NCBI RefSeq assembly: GCF_002074055.1
Contig: NZ_CP014619.1
Location: 1,116,001-1,180,000 of the forward strand
Source: Frondihabitans sp. 762G35
GTDB lineage: Bacteria; Actinomycetota; Actinomycetes; Actinomycetales; Microbacteriaceae
Reading direction: 5' to 3'
Length of the DNA stretch: 64,000 bases
The position numbers and the translations under genes are program-made. Below the pieces are notes generated by a model, which did not search any database, was not told the DNA's origin, and saw only the letters and a list, made by a program, of their open reading frames with translations. Numbering within the stretch: position 1 is the stretch's first letter; the number at the start of each line of letters is the position of its first letter. Shown here piece by piece: positions 1 through 8,555 of the stretch.

Positions 1-468
1 ATCGGCGAGCTGATCGGCCCGAAGGGCAAGACGATCAACGCCATCCAGGACGAGACCGGCGCCGACATCTCCATCGAGGAGGACGGCACCGTGTACATCG
101 GCGCCGTCGACGGTCCGTCGGCCGAGGCCGCGCGCGCGCAGGTCAACGCCATCGCGAACCCGACCAACCCGGAGATCGGCGAGCAGTTCCTCGGCACGGT
201 CGTGAAGATCGCGACCTTCGGTGCGTTCGTCTCGCTCCTGCCCGGCAAGGACGGCCTGCTGCACATCAGCGAGGTCCGCAAGCTCGCCGGCGGCAAGCGC
301 GTCGAGAACGTCGAGGACGTCCTCGGGGTCGGCCAGAAGGTCCTCGTCGAGATCACGAAGATCGACGACCGCGGCAAGCTCTCGCTCGCCCCGGTGGTGG
401 CCGACGAGGCCGACACCGACGGAAGCGCGGCCGCCTCGGTGGCCGACGACGCGTCCGTCGAGGTCTAG
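1..468 (+). CDS. pnp: Polyribonucleotide nucleotidyltransferase, C-terminal part (cut by window edge)
   Basis: The 155 visible residues are the RNA-binding end of PNPase, the phosphorolytic 3'-5' exoribonuclease of mRNA decay. A KH domain comes first, with the GxxG loop GPKG at visible residues 6-9 and the following [13 protein letters not shown] stretch. An S1 domain follows at about residues 60-130 ([28 protein letters not shown]). A short acidic Ala-rich tail ends the protein. The catalytic RNase PH domains lie left of the window. The frame is open from base 1. A hairpin follows the stop. The M16 peptidase gene at 2974 is often a pnp neighbour in Actinobacteria, which supports the call. 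Confidence 0.96.
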   Translation: MGELIGPKGKTINAIQDETGADISIEEDGTVYIGAVDGPSAEAARAQVNAIANPTNPEIGEQFLGTVVKIATFGAFVSLLPGKDGLLHISEVRKLAGGKRVENVEDVLGVGQKVLVEITKIDDRGKLSLAPVVADEADTDGSAAASVADDASVEV

Positions 469-488
469 TCGCACGACTCCGCTCCACC

Positions 489-521
489 GGAACGCCCGTC
501 TCCCTCGGAGGCGGGCGTTCC
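489..521 (+). terminator. Hairpin terminator after pnp
   Basis: GGAACGCCCG (489-498) pairs perfectly with CGGGCGTTCC (512-521) across a 13-nt loop, 21 nt after the pnp stop. There is no clear U-tract, as is common for high-GC actinobacterial terminators. Confidence 0.65.
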
Positions 522-932
522 CGCGTCGGGACGGGCATCCTGCGATCCGGTGAGAGGACGCACCTCGGCCGATTGGCGAGGGGCCGAAGCGATCCCCACC
601 GCTCCGGCCCCTCTCGACCGGTGCTACCGGCCTGACGTGACGGCACCGCTCCCCACCACGAGAAACGACGCCCCGGAACCCTCCCAGGAACCGCACACGA
701 CAGACACTACGGACGCCGCTTGTGCGAACCGCTCGGTTCGGCCGAGCTTTCCCTGGGGGAATCCGGTGGAGCCGCTGTGCCTGCCGTCGCGCGGGGGACA
801 CCCCCGACCCGCCGCGGGGGCCACCGGCTCCGAACACCCCTGCAACTGGGGGCGGGAATTTGGTAACGAGTTGGTGCGGCGCGACGTTACGTTCACGAAC
901 GCCCCGTACGCTCGATTTCTAGGAAAACTGTC
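522..932. other. Gene-free interval with inverted repeats
   Basis: No credible gene lies here; the one long open frame has no family resemblance. A tight hairpin, GCTCGG (731-736), loop TTCGG, CCGAGC (742-747), is followed by TTTCCC and looks like a second terminator. A stem CGGGGG/CCCCCG (792-797/801-806) sits inside a longer pairing CCGGTGG/CCACCGG (763-769/821-827). The end of the interval carries the leader of the aldo/keto reductase gene. No -35/-10 pair stands out. Confidence 0.45.
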
Positions 933-944
933 AGGAGGTGCCGA

Positions 945-2018
945 GTGACCGAAGCGACCACGCGCGTCGCCTCCCCGGCGACCGTCGCTCCCGACACCGC
1001 CCTCGCTCCCGACACCCGCGGCCGCCACGCCTGGCCGCTGGCCCCGATCCGGACGGCCCCGATCCGCACCGTCCCGGTCGACCTCGGGATCATCCAACCG
1101 CGCCGTCGGCTCGGCACGAGCGACCTCCGCGTCTTCCCCCTCGCCCTGAGCGGCAACGTCTTCGGCTGGACCGTCGACGAGCGGCAGACGTTCGACGTGC
1201 TCGACACGTACTTCAAGGTCGGCGGCAACTTCCTCGACACGGCCGACTCCTACACGGGCGGCGAGAGCGAGCGCCTCATCGGCGAGTGGATGCGCACGCG
1301 GCGCACCCGCGACGACGTCGTCCTCGCCACCAAGATCGGCAAGAGCGAGGCGAATCCGGGCCTGACGCCCTGGGCCATGGAGCGGGCCGTCGACGCGTCG
1401 CTCAAGCGGCTCGGGACCGACCACATCGACCTGCTCTACTTGCACATCGACGACACCGACGTGGCCTTCGAGCGGACCCTCCTGGGCGTCGACCGGCTGA
1501 TCCGTGCCGGCAAGGTGCGCTACTTCGGCGGATCCGATCACTCCGGCAACCGCCTCTACGAGGCGCGCATCGCCGCCGGCATGCTCGGTGTGGCCCCGAT
1601 GGTCGCCCTCCAGAACCAGTACAGCCTCGTGCGCCGCTCCGAGTACGAGCGCGATCTCGCCCGCGTCGCCGCCGAGCAGCGCCTCGCCGTCATGCCGAGG
1701 TTCGCGCTGGCGAGCGGCTTCCTCACGGGCAAGTACCGCTCGCGGGCCGACATCCGCGGTCACCGCCGCGGCAGCGAGGTCGCGAAGCTCGTCTCGAAGC
1801 GCGGGCTGCGCATCCTGGCGGAACTCGACCGGATCGCGTCGCTCCATGCGGCGCCCGTCGCGGCCGTGTCGCTCGCGTGGCTCCTGGCCAAGCCGAACGT
1901 CGTGGCACCGGTGGCGAGCGCGAGCTCGCCGCGTCAGGTGACCGAGCTCGTGGAGTCCGCCCGGGTGCAGCTCACGCGCCACGAGGTCGCCGAGCTCGAC
2001 CGCGTCACGTCGTTCTGA
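945..2018 (+). CDS. Aldo/keto reductase
   Basis: NADPH-dependent oxidoreductase of the AKR superfamily, a cytosolic TIM barrel; the substrate cannot be read from sequence. The catalytic tetrad is visible as D98 (NFLDTADSY), Y103, K130 (LATKIGK) and H167 (LLYLHIDD). The C-terminal part (YFGGSDHSGN, QNQYSL, SLAWLLAKPNVVAPVASASS) carries the usual cofactor-binding strands. At 357 residues it is longer than the usual 310-330 because of an Ala/Pro-rich N-terminal extension of about 50 residues. The GTG start is supported by a strong AGGAGGT at 933-939, six nt upstream. It converges on the TetR gene; no operon partner. Confidence 0.9.
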   Translation: MTEATTRVASPATVAPDTALAPDTRGRHAWPLAPIRTAPIRTVPVDLGIIQPRRRLGTSDLRVFPLALSGNVFGWTVDERQTFDVLDTYFKVGGNFLDTADSYTGGESERLIGEWMRTRRTRDDVVLATKIGKSEANPGLTPWAMERAVDASLKRLGTDHIDLLYLHIDDTDVAFERTLLGVDRLIRAGKVRYFGGSDHSGNRLYEARIAAGMLGVAPMVALQNQYSLVRRSEYERDLARVAAEQRLAVMPRFALASGFLTGKYRSRADIRGHRRGSEVAKLVSKRGLRILAELDRIASLHAAPVAAVSLAWLLAKPNVVAPVASASSPRQVTELVESARVQLTRHEVAELDRVTSF

Positions 2019-2069
2019 CCCCGAGAGGGCGGAAGTCGGTGGCTCGCAGGAGCCGCGCCCTCGGCCGGG

Positions 2070-2759
2070 TCAGCCCCGACAGTCGGCGAACAGCCGGTCG
2101 GTCACGCGCGCGAGCGCTGCCGTAGCGGCGATCGCGTCGCCGGCGTAGCCGCCGACCATCGCGCCGTCGCGCGCCAGCAGGAACTCGTCGGCGGCGTCTC
2201 CGGACATCGGGTGACCGGCCTCCCGGAAGAGATCGACGAGCGTCTCGGTGTACCAGTCGCGGAACTGGACGACGACGACCCGGACCAGGTGGGCAGGGTC
2301 GGCGAATTCGGAGGCGGCGTTGATGAACGCGCAGCCGCGGAAGCCGGGGGACTGGATGTCGGCGAGGATCGCCTGGACGATGCCGCGGAGGGTGCCGGCC
2401 GCCGTTCCCGCCTCGTCGGAGATCCGGGCGACGATCTCGTGGGACCGGTCGCTCCGGCGGGTGATGTAGTCGAGAACCAGGTTGTCCTTGGCGCCGAAGT
2501 GCTTGTAGAAGGTCGCCTTCGTGACGGCGGACTCGGCGATGAGCCGGTCGACGCCCACGGTGCGGATGCCCTCGTCGTAGAAGAGGCGATCGGCCGTGAC
2601 GAGCACCCGCTGCTTCGCGCCGGGGCCGGGCTGGTTCACCGGCCCTGCGGGGGAGGCGGGCGCTCCGGGCGAGGCCGGAGCGCCCGCGGAGCCCGGGGCT
2701 CCGGCTGACGGCTGCCCGAGGGGACGCTGGACGGCCGGAGGGGGGGATTCGACCGTCAC
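2070..2759 (-). CDS. TetR/AcrR-family transcriptional regulator
   Basis: A DNA-binding repressor of 229 residues. The helix-turn-helix is at about residues 50-96 (VLVTADRLFYDEGIRTVGVD, then LIAESAVTKATFYKHFGAKD). The ligand-binding half follows, with a FRGCAFINAASEF segment typical of the AcrR/TetR_C group. Residues 1-48 are a low-complexity Pro/Ala/Gly extension. The GTG start is set by AAGGAG (2773-2768 on the minus strand). A 26-bp palindrome at 2896-2921 upstream is very probably its own operator. The regulated partner may be the divergent M16 peptidase gene, or only itself; the aldo/keto reductase converges on it and is less likely. Confidence 0.9.
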   Translation of the reverse strand: MTVESPPPAVQRPLGQPSAGAPGSAGAPASPGAPASPAGPVNQPGPGAKQRVLVTADRLFYDEGIRTVGVDRLIAESAVTKATFYKHFGAKDNLVLDYITRRSDRSHEIVARISDEAGTAAGTLRGIVQAILADIQSPGFRGCAFINAASEFADPAHLVRVVVVQFRDWYTETLVDLFREAGHPMSGDAADEFLLARDGAMVGGYAGDAIAATAALARVTDRLFADCRG

Positions 2760-2874
2760 AGCGTGGCTCCTTAGGGCGGTTCGGCGGGCTCCCCATCGGG
2801 GGAAACGGGGGTTCCGGACAGCGAACGTCCGTCAGGCCGCCGAGCGAGAACCAGGGGGGATACCTCGCTCGGTG

Positions 2875-2902
2875 AGATAACTCTAGCACGGATGAGGACA
2901 AA
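2875..2902 (-). promoter_or_regulatory. Candidate promoter of the TetR gene
   Basis: On the minus strand TTTGTC (2902-2897) and TTATCT (2880-2875) are 16 bp apart. The -35 lies within the TetR operator palindrome, which fits autorepression. The leader would be about 110 nt. Confidence 0.45.
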
Positions 2903-2921
2903 CAGACGAGTCTGTCTGTCC
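2896..2921. promoter_or_regulatory. TetR-type operator palindrome
   Basis: The arms GGACAAACAGAC (2896-2907) and GTCTGTCTGTCC (2910-2921) pair with a single mismatch around a central GA. Such CAGAC-NN-GTCTG cores are typical TetR-family operators. It lies 53 bp before the M16 peptidase start and 137 bp before the TetR start, between the divergent genes. Confidence 0.75.
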
Positions 2922-2973
2922 ACATTTGACGTACCCCAGTTCGGGTGTCACGCATCACGTAGGCTCGAACGCG

Positions 2974-4365
2974 ATGAACGGACCCGTGCAGCTTCCCCTC
3001 GACACCGCCGAAATCGCGTTCCGCACCTCGGGCGACGAACTCGTCCGCAGGAGCGTCCTCCCGACGGGGGTGCGGGTGCTGACCGAGCGCATGCCCGGCG
3101 CGCGCAGCGCCACCGTCGGCATCTGGGTCGCGGTCGGGTCGCGCGACGAGACGCCGGGGCAGCGGGGCTCCACGCACTTCCTGGAGCACCTCCTCTTCAA
3201 GGGCACGAAGGAGCGCTCCGCCTTCGACATCTCGGTGGCCTTCGAGCAGGTCGGCGGCGAGAACAACGCGGCGACCGCCAAGGAGTACACCTGCTACTAC
3301 GCCAAGGTGCGCGACGTCGACCTCGACATGGCGGTGGACGTCCTCACTGACATGGTGACCTCGTCCGTCCTCGACGCCGAGGAGTTCGAGGTCGAGCGCG
3401 GCGTCATCCTCGACGAGCTCGCGATGGCCGACGACGACGCCGCCGACGTCGGCAGCGAGCGGCTGTTCGAGTCGGTCTTCGGCGAGCACGAGCTCGGCCG
3501 CCCCATCGGCGGGTCCCCGGAGAGCATCCGCGAGGCCAGCCGCGACGCGGTCCTCGCGCACTACCGCGAGAACTACCGACCGCAGGATCTCGTCGTCACG
3601 GTCGCGGGCGCGGTCGACCACGACGCCCTCGTGGTGCGCCTCCGCGAAGCCCTGAACCGCGCCGGCTGGCCGGAGAGCGACGGCGAGCCCGTCGCCCGGC
3701 GCGTCGCCGGTCGCGCAGCTCTGGAGCAGGGTGTCGCCTCGCTCGTCGTGCCCCGCCCGCTCGAGCAGACCACGATCCTCCTCGGCGTCCCCGGCCTCGC
3801 GCTCACCGACGACCGCCGGCCGACCCTCAGCGTGCTGAACGCCGTCCTCGGTGGCGGCATGTCCTCGCGCCTGTTCCAGGAGATCCGGGAGAAGCGCGGG
3901 CTCGCCTACTCGGTCTACTCCTTCGCTCCCAGCTACTCCGACGCCGGCCTGTTCGGCCTCTACGCCGGATGCGCGCCGCGGAACGCCGCGGAAGTGTCGC
4001 GGCTCCTGCTGGCCGAGTTCGACCGCATCGCGACCGACGGCATCACCGAGGAGGAGCGGGTCCGCTCGCTCGGCATGCTCGGTGGCGCGTCTGCTCTGGC
4101 GCTGGAGGACAGCGACACCCGGATGAACCGTCTCGGTCGCTCCGAGATCTCGACCGGCGAGTTCGTCGACCTCGACGAGTCCCTCGCCCGCCTCGGGCGC
4201 GTCACGCGCGACGACGTCGCGACGCTCGCGGGCGAGCTCCGCTCCGGCGCCCTCTCGACGGTCGTCGTCGGCGACGTCGACCCGGCCTTCGCCGACACCG
4301 CCTTCGTCGACACGGCCTCCGTCGAGGCCGACCCCGCGGCCACGACGCCGACGGCTGCGCAATGA
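2974..4365 (+). CDS. M16-family zinc metallopeptidase (processing-peptidase-like)
   Basis: 463 residues, a PqqL/YmxG-type M16 peptidase. The inverted zinc motif HxxEH is HFLEH at residues 68-72. The distal zinc ligand is probably E148 (GVILDE), 76 residues on, as in active M16 enzymes. The R/Y pair region of the second half is present (GGMSSRLFQEIREKRGLAYSVYS written here in part as SSRLFQEIREKRGLAY). The C-terminal tail is Ala/Asp-rich. ATG 2974 is preferred over an upstream GTG at 2926, because a TAGGCT -10 lies at 2960-2965, 8 nt before it. The stop overlaps the ATGA of the next reading frame. Confidence 0.9.
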   Translation: MNGPVQLPLDTAEIAFRTSGDELVRRSVLPTGVRVLTERMPGARSATVGIWVAVGSRDETPGQRGSTHFLEHLLFKGTKERSAFDISVAFEQVGGENNAATAKEYTCYYAKVRDVDLDMAVDVLTDMVTSSVLDAEEFEVERGVILDELAMADDDAADVGSERLFESVFGEHELGRPIGGSPESIREASRDAVLAHYRENYRPQDLVVTVAGAVDHDALVVRLREALNRAGWPESDGEPVARRVAGRAALEQGVASLVVPRPLEQTTILLGVPGLALTDDRRPTLSVLNAVLGGGMSSRLFQEIREKRGLAYSVYSFAPSYSDAGLFGLYAGCAPRNAAEVSRLLLAEFDRIATDGITEEERVRSLGMLGGASALALEDSDTRMNRLGRSEISTGEFVDLDESLARLGRVTRDDVATLAGELRSGALSTVVVGDVDPAFADTAFVDTASVEADPAATTPTAAQ

Positions 4366-4379
4366 ACCAGGAGACCACC

Positions 4380-4982
4380 GTGTCGCACTATCTCTACCTA
4401 GTCCGCCACGGCGAACAGCAGGACGCCCAGTACGGCCTCCCCGACGGCCCGCTGTCCGAGCGGGGCAAGCGGCAGTCCCGGCTGATCGCGGATCGCCTCA
4501 GCGGCGTCCCCTTCGACAGCGCCTGGCACTCGCCTCTCACGGGGGCGACCGAGACGTCGCGGATCATGACCGAGGTCATGCCGGCCCTCCGACCGGAGCC
4601 GTCGACGCTGCTCTTCGACTGCATCCCGTCCGGGCCGACCCCCGACATGCCGAACAGCTACCGGCCCTTCTTCGGAGGCGTCACCGAGCAGCAGATCGAG
4701 GCGGGCGAAGCGCAGATGGCCGACGCGGTGGGGGAGTGGCTGACGCCCTCGCGCGAGGACCGCCACGACCTCCTGATCACCCACAACTTCGTGATCGGCT
4801 GGTTCGTGCGCGAGGTCTTCGGGGCGCCCTCGTGGCGCTGGATGGGCGTCAACCAGGCGAACGGCGGCCTCACGATCATCCGCGTCCGCTCGGCGAAGCC
4901 GCCGGAGCTGGTCACCCACAACGACCTCGGGCACCTCCCCGTCGAGCTCCGGACGGGACTGCCCGTGGAGCAGCCGCTCTAG
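4380..4982 (+). CDS. Histidine phosphatase family protein
   Basis: A 200-residue phosphoglycerate-mutase-like enzyme. The phosphate-accepting RHGE is at residues 9-12 (LYLVRHGE). The second catalytic histidine is in LLITHNFVIGWFVREV. The length and the TWRWMGVNQANGGL-like C-terminal segment fit small-molecule phosphatases of this superfamily; the substrate is unknown. GTG 4380 is chosen because AGGAG sits at 4369-4373, six nt upstream. An alternative ATG at 4362 overlaps the peptidase stop. It is probably cotranscribed with the M16 peptidase and ends 4 nt into the convergent GNAT gene. Confidence 0.88.
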   Translation: MSHYLYLVRHGEQQDAQYGLPDGPLSERGKRQSRLIADRLSGVPFDSAWHSPLTGATETSRIMTEVMPALRPEPSTLLFDCIPSGPTPDMPNSYRPFFGGVTEQQIEAGEAQMADAVGEWLTPSREDRHDLLITHNFVIGWFVREVFGAPSWRWMGVNQANGGLTIIRVRSAKPPELVTHNDLGHLPVELRTGLPVEQPL

Positions 4983-5482
4983 GGGGTCGTCGGAGCGGCA
5001 TCCTGCGGAAAAGCCAGGGCCTTCGCGTACCAGGTCGTCGCGTTCGGATTGTCGTTGTACGGCTCGATCGAGCGGTAGCCGGCCGACCGGTAGAGGCCGC
5101 CCGCCGCCGTGAGGCTGTCGTTCGTGTCGAGCACCGCCTCCCGGGCGCCGAAGTCCCGGGCGCGGGTCTCGAGCTCGCCGAGGAGGCGTCGGCCGAGCCC
5201 CAGGCCCCGGCCCGTCGGCCGGACGAACAGGTGCTTGACCTCGAAGCGGACGAGCCCCTCGGCACCCGCTTGGATCCGGCGGACCCCGCCGCAGCCGACG
5301 ACGTCGCCGTCGTTCTCGGCCAGGAGGAAGACGCCGTCGGGGGCGCGGAAGACCCGGGGGTCGGGGAACGTCGTCCGGTAGCCCTCCGGATCCGGGAAGG
5401 TCGCTACGCGCTCCGCGAAGTACTCGGCCAGGAGCTCGTGCGCATCGGGCTCGTCGACGTCGGTCTCTCGGAAGGTCAGCAC
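4979..5482 (-). CDS. GNAT-family N-acetyltransferase
   Basis: A 167-residue acetyl-CoA-dependent acyltransferase of unknown substrate. The acetyl-CoA loop is the RGLGLG segment at residues 92-97 (VRPTGRGLGLGRRLL). Strand beta-4 with VKHLFV precedes it, and a C-terminal TAAGGLYRSAGYRSIEPY segment follows. GTG 5482 is preferred because a TATCGT -10 (5496-5491, minus strand) lies 8 nt before it, giving a leaderless mRNA. An in-frame ATG at 5521 would overlap the start of dapB and has no ribosome binding site. The gene is divergent from dapB and convergent with the phosphatase gene. Confidence 0.82.
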   Translation of the reverse strand: MLTFRETDVDEPDAHELLAEYFAERVATFPDPEGYRTTFPDPRVFRAPDGVFLLAENDGDVVGCGGVRRIQAGAEGLVRFEVKHLFVRPTGRGLGLGRRLLGELETRARDFGAREAVLDTNDSLTAAGGLYRSAGYRSIEPYNDNPNATTWYAKALAFPQDAAPTTP

Positions 5483-5490
5483 GACGGGCA

Positions 5491-5513
5491 ACGATACCGA
5501 CCCCCGGTACCCT
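5491..5513. promoter_or_regulatory. Back-to-back -10 elements of the GNAT gene and dapB
   Basis: TACCCT (5508-5513, plus) is 6 nt before the dapB ATG. TATCGT (5496-5491, minus) is 8 nt before the GNAT GTG. Both imply leaderless transcripts leaving a promoter region of under 40 bp. Confidence 0.6.
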
Positions 5514-5519
5514 GGGCCC

Positions 5520-6260
5520 ATGACAACTCGCGTCGCCGTCGTCGGTGCCACCGGAAAACTCGGGCGGCTCTTCGTCCGCCTGATCGACGAGACGGAGGGC
5601 TTCGAGCTGCACGCGGGGCTGTCGTCCCGCGACGGTCTCGACGGCCTCGCGGGGGCCGACCTCGTGGTCGACGTGACGGTCCCCGCCGTCAGCCCGGCCA
5701 TCGTCGAGGCCGCCGTGCGCCTCGGCATCCCGGTGCTCGTCGGCACGTCCGGCTGGTCGGAGCCGCGCCTCGCCTCGATCCGCCGCGTCGTCGCCGAGGT
5801 GGCCGGGCCCGGAGTCCTCGTCATCCCCAACTTCTCCGTCGGGTCGGTCCTGGCGACGACCTTCGCGACGATGGCGGCCCGCTACTACGAGGCGGTCGAG
5901 ATCATCGAGACGCACCACCCCGGCAAGGTCGACTCGCCGTCGGGAACGGCCACGCGCACGGCCGAACTCATCGCCGAGGCCCGGCGCGATCTCGGGCCGG
6001 TGCGCGCCCCGCGCGCCGATCAGCGCGCCCGCGGGCAGCAGGTGGCCAGCGTCCCCGTCCACAGCCTCCGCCTGCCCGGGATCGAGGCGCGACAGGAGGT
6101 CGTGTTCGGCGGTGCGGGCGAGACGCTGACCCTGACCCACGACACGACATCGCAGACGGCCTACGAGCAGGGCATCCTGGTCGCCCTCGCGAGCGCACCG
6201 ACGATCTCCGGCGTCGTCGTCGGCCTCGACCGGGTGCTGCCGCTCGGCACCCCCTCGTGA
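5520..6260 (+). CDS. dapB: 4-hydroxy-tetrahydrodipicolinate reductase
   Basis: Reduces hydroxytetrahydrodipicolinate with NAD(P)H, the second step unique to diaminopimelate/lysine synthesis. The nucleotide-binding loop is GATGKLG at residues 9-15. The catalytic signature is ETHHPGKVDSPSGTA, with H132/H133 and K136. The length, 246 residues, is normal. The ATG lies 6 nt after a TACCCT -10, so translation is probably leaderless. dapA follows 2.3 kb downstream and dapF at 21 kb; in many Actinobacteria dapB and dapA flank thyX as here. The GTGA overlap with the next gene suggests coupling. Confidence 0.97.
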   Translation: MTTRVAVVGATGKLGRLFVRLIDETEGFELHAGLSSRDGLDGLAGADLVVDVTVPAVSPAIVEAAVRLGIPVLVGTSGWSEPRLASIRRVVAEVAGPGVLVIPNFSVGSVLATTFATMAARYYEAVEIIETHHPGKVDSPSGTATRTAELIAEARRDLGPVRAPRADQRARGQQVASVPVHSLRLPGIEARQEVVFGGAGETLTLTHDTTSQTAYEQGILVALASAPTISGVVVGLDRVLPLGTPS

Positions 6261-6700
6261 AGGGCAGGATCGCCGCGCTCGTCATGTGCGCGCTGCTCGT
6301 GCTCTATCTGGTGCTCGTCGCCCAGCGGGCGGTGCTCTTCATCGCGTCCGGGGAGGCCGTGGCGATCGTCATCGGCGTGGCTCTCTTCGTCCTGCCGGTC
6401 ATCGGCGTGTTCGCCCTCCTGGCGGAGATCCGCTTCGGCCTGCGCACCGAGCGGGTCGTGACGCAGCTCGCGAGCGAGGGGGCCCTCCCGGTCGACGACA
6501 TGCCGAAACGCGCCAGCGGTCGATACGACCGCGAGGTCGCCGACGCCGAGTTCCCCGGGTACGCGGCGGCCGTGGAGGCGGCTCCGAACGACTGGAGGGC
6601 CTGGTTCCGCCTCGGGCTCGCCTACGACGCCTGCGGCGACCGCCGCCGCGCCCGAGGGGCCATCCGACGCTCCCTGCGGATCCGCCGGACGAACCCCTAG
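6257..6700 (+). CDS. Small membrane protein with a TPR-like tail
   Basis: 147 residues, no specific function recognised. Two hydrophobic segments lie at about residues 5-25 and 32-55. A cytosolic part follows, ending in a single TPR-like helical pair (WRAWFRLGLAYDACGDRRRA). The GTG start overlaps the dapB stop as GTGA, so it is translationally coupled to dapB. A gene of this type is often found next to dapB in Micrococcales (recalled from general gene order, not checked). It converges with the epimerase gene with a 4-nt overlap. Confidence 0.75.
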   Translation: MKGRIAALVMCALLVLYLVLVAQRAVLFIASGEAVAIVIGVALFVLPVIGVFALLAEIRFGLRTERVVTQLASEGALPVDDMPKRASGRYDREVADAEFPGYAAAVEAAPNDWRAWFRLGLAYDACGDRRRARGAIRRSLRIRRTNP

Positions 6701-7638
6701 CGGATCAGCGCGTCGAGCGCCTCCTCGACGGTCCTGTCGCGGAAGACGAAGCCGTCGTCGAGCAGCTTCTGCGGGACGACCTTCTGGCTCGAGAGGAGCA
6801 TCTCCTGGCCGGCGTCGCCGAGGAGGGAGCGGATGACGAACTCGGGGACGGCGAGCTTGTAGGGGCGGCCGAGGTCCTTCGCGGTGCGGGCCGTCAGACG
6901 GTCGCTCGTCGCGGCCACCGGCCCCGTGAGGTTGACCGGCCCCTCGACGTCGCTCGTGAGCAGGTGGACGATGGCCGCCGCCTCGTCGTGGAGACTGATC
7001 CACGGCCAGATCTGCGAGCCCGTGCCCAGGCGGGAGCCGAGGAAGGCCTTCGTGAGGGCCAGGAGCGGCTTCATCGCGCCGCCGGGGCCCACGACCACGC
7101 CCGTGCGCAGCGTGACGACGCGCGTCCCCTCCGGCGCCTGCTCGGCCTCGTGTTCCCAGTCGACCACGACGTCCGAGAGGAAGCCCGTCCCGCGCGGTGA
7201 ATCCTCCGTGAGGACGTCGAGGGGCCGGTCGCCGTAGAAACCGACCGCGGAGCCGCTGAGGAACACGCGGGGCGGCGTCGAGGCCTTCTGCATGGCGCGG
7301 ACGAGCGTCCGGGTCGCGGAGACCCGCGAGTCGAGGATCTCCTTCTTGTAGCCGGGGGTCCAGGGCAGCTTCGAGAGCGAGGCCCCGGAGAGGTTGACGA
7401 CCGCGTCGACGCGGTCGAGCAGCGTGTAGTCGAGGATGCCGGCCTGGGGTGACCAGGTGTACTCGCCGGGTGTCGTCGTCGGTCGACGGACCAGCCTGAG
7501 CACCTCGTGGCCCTTCGTCCGCAGCTGTCTCACGACCTCGGTGCCGATGAGGCCGGAAGCGCCGGCGACGAGGATCGTCAGTCGCGCCTCCCGCCCGGGG
7601 TTCGAGGGGGACGTGCCCGGATCGGAGCTCGTGGTCAT
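6697..7638 (-). CDS. TIGR01777-type NAD-dependent epimerase/dehydratase (SDR39U1/YfcH family)
   Basis: A 313-residue atypical short-chain dehydrogenase of the SulA/YfcH group; its physiological reaction is not known. The N-terminal Rossmann motif is GASGLIG (VAGASGLIGTEVV). The family signatures SGSAVGFYGDR and LRTGVVVGPGGAM are present. The C-terminal DUF1731 region carries PEFVIRSLLGDAGQEMLLSSQKVVPQKL. ATG 7638 has GAAAGG about 7 nt upstream on the minus strand; the TTG six bases earlier is less likely. The gene stands alone between a convergent membrane protein gene and divergent thyX. Confidence 0.9.
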   Translation of the reverse strand: MTTSSDPGTSPSNPGREARLTILVAGASGLIGTEVVRQLRTKGHEVLRLVRRPTTTPGEYTWSPQAGILDYTLLDRVDAVVNLSGASLSKLPWTPGYKKEILDSRVSATRTLVRAMQKASTPPRVFLSGSAVGFYGDRPLDVLTEDSPRGTGFLSDVVVDWEHEAEQAPEGTRVVTLRTGVVVGPGGAMKPLLALTKAFLGSRLGTGSQIWPWISLHDEAAAIVHLLTSDVEGPVNLTGPVAATSDRLTARTAKDLGRPYKLAVPEFVIRSLLGDAGQEMLLSSQKVVPQKLLDDGFVFRDRTVEEALDALIR

Positions 7639-7738
7639 GGCCAACCTTTCGTCGGACCCTCAGCGTAGGCGCGCCGCATGACCGCTGTCCGGGAGCGCGC
7701 GGCTGACGCGGCGTCCCTCGCCGGGTAGTCTCGAGGTC

Positions 7739-8491
7739 GTGCCTGAAGACGATGTGAACACCCCCGAGATCGAGTTCCGCAGCGACGTCACGGTCGAGCT
7801 CGTGCGCTCCAGCGCCCACGACTCCGACGTCCTCTTCGCCGCCCGCGTCTCGACCATGGGCGAGCTGACCCTCGAGTCCGCCCAGGCGACCGCCGAGGAG
7901 GGGGCGGCTCCCAAGGGCGCCGGTCTCATCAACTACCTCATGCGCGACCGCCACGGTTCGCCGTTCGAGCACAACTCGATGACCTTCTACGTCCAGGCGC
8001 CGATCTTCGTCTTCCGCGAGTTCATGCGGCACCGGATGGCCTCCTACAACGAGGAGAGCGGTCGCTACCGCGAGTTGAACCCCGTCTTCTACGTCCCCGC
8101 CCCGACCCGCAACCTCGTCCAGGTCGGCAAGCCGGGTGCCTACGACTTCGTCCCCGGCACCGAGGAGCAGTCGGCACTCGTCGAGCGGACCACCCGCGAG
8201 GCGTCCACCCGCGCCTACGAGTCGTACCGGGAGATGCTGGCCGCAGGAGTCGCGCGCGAGGTCGCGCGGATCGTCCTTCCGCTCAACATCTACTCGTCCA
8301 TGTACGTGACGGTCAACGCGCGCTCGCTGATGAACTTCCTGTCGCTCCGCACCAAGCGCGAGGGCACGCACTTCCCGTCGTTCCCGCAGCGCGAGATCGA
8401 GATGTGCGCCGAGAAGATGGAAGATCTCTGGGCCGAGCTCATGCCCCTCACCTACGCGGCGTTCGGCACGAACGGCCGCGTCGCGCCGTAG
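7739..8491 (+). CDS. thyX: FAD-dependent thymidylate synthase
   Basis: Converts dUMP to dTMP with methylenetetrahydrofolate, NADPH and FAD. The ThyX signature RHRxxSxNExSxR is RHRMASYNEESGR at residues 97-109. The distal conserved NARSLMNFLSLR is also seen. The length of 250 residues is normal. GTG 7739 is 7 nt after TAGTCT (7726-7731), so it is leaderless. The thyX-dapA-rnj-ftsK order is a standard actinobacterial neighbourhood. Confidence 0.97.
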   Translation: MPEDDVNTPEIEFRSDVTVELVRSSAHDSDVLFAARVSTMGELTLESAQATAEEGAAPKGAGLINYLMRDRHGSPFEHNSMTFYVQAPIFVFREFMRHRMASYNEESGRYRELNPVFYVPAPTRNLVQVGKPGAYDFVPGTEEQSALVERTTREASTRAYESYREMLAAGVAREVARIVLPLNIYSSMYVTVNARSLMNFLSLRTKREGTHFPSFPQREIEMCAEKMEDLWAELMPLTYAAFGTNGRVAP

Positions 8492-8543
8492 CGTGTTCTC
8501 CACGGGCGTCGACGGTCGGGTGTAGGGCCACGGCTCCTGCCGA

Positions 8544-8549
8544 TACGCT
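8544..8549 (+). promoter_or_regulatory. dapA -10 element (leaderless)
   Basis: TACGCT ends 6 nt before the dapA GTG, which would place the transcript start at or next to the start codon. Confidence 0.6.
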
Positions 8550-8555
8550 GTAGGG

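Noticed and set aside
550-948. 132-codon open frame in the pnp-aldo/keto reductase gap
   Set aside because: No family resemblance, odd composition, crosses several hairpins and overlaps the start of the reductase.
5521-5830. Upstream extension of the GNAT gene (open to 5830, ATG at 5521)
   Set aside because: The extension is antisense to dapB and lacks homology and a ribosome binding site; GTG 5482 has a -10 at the right distance.
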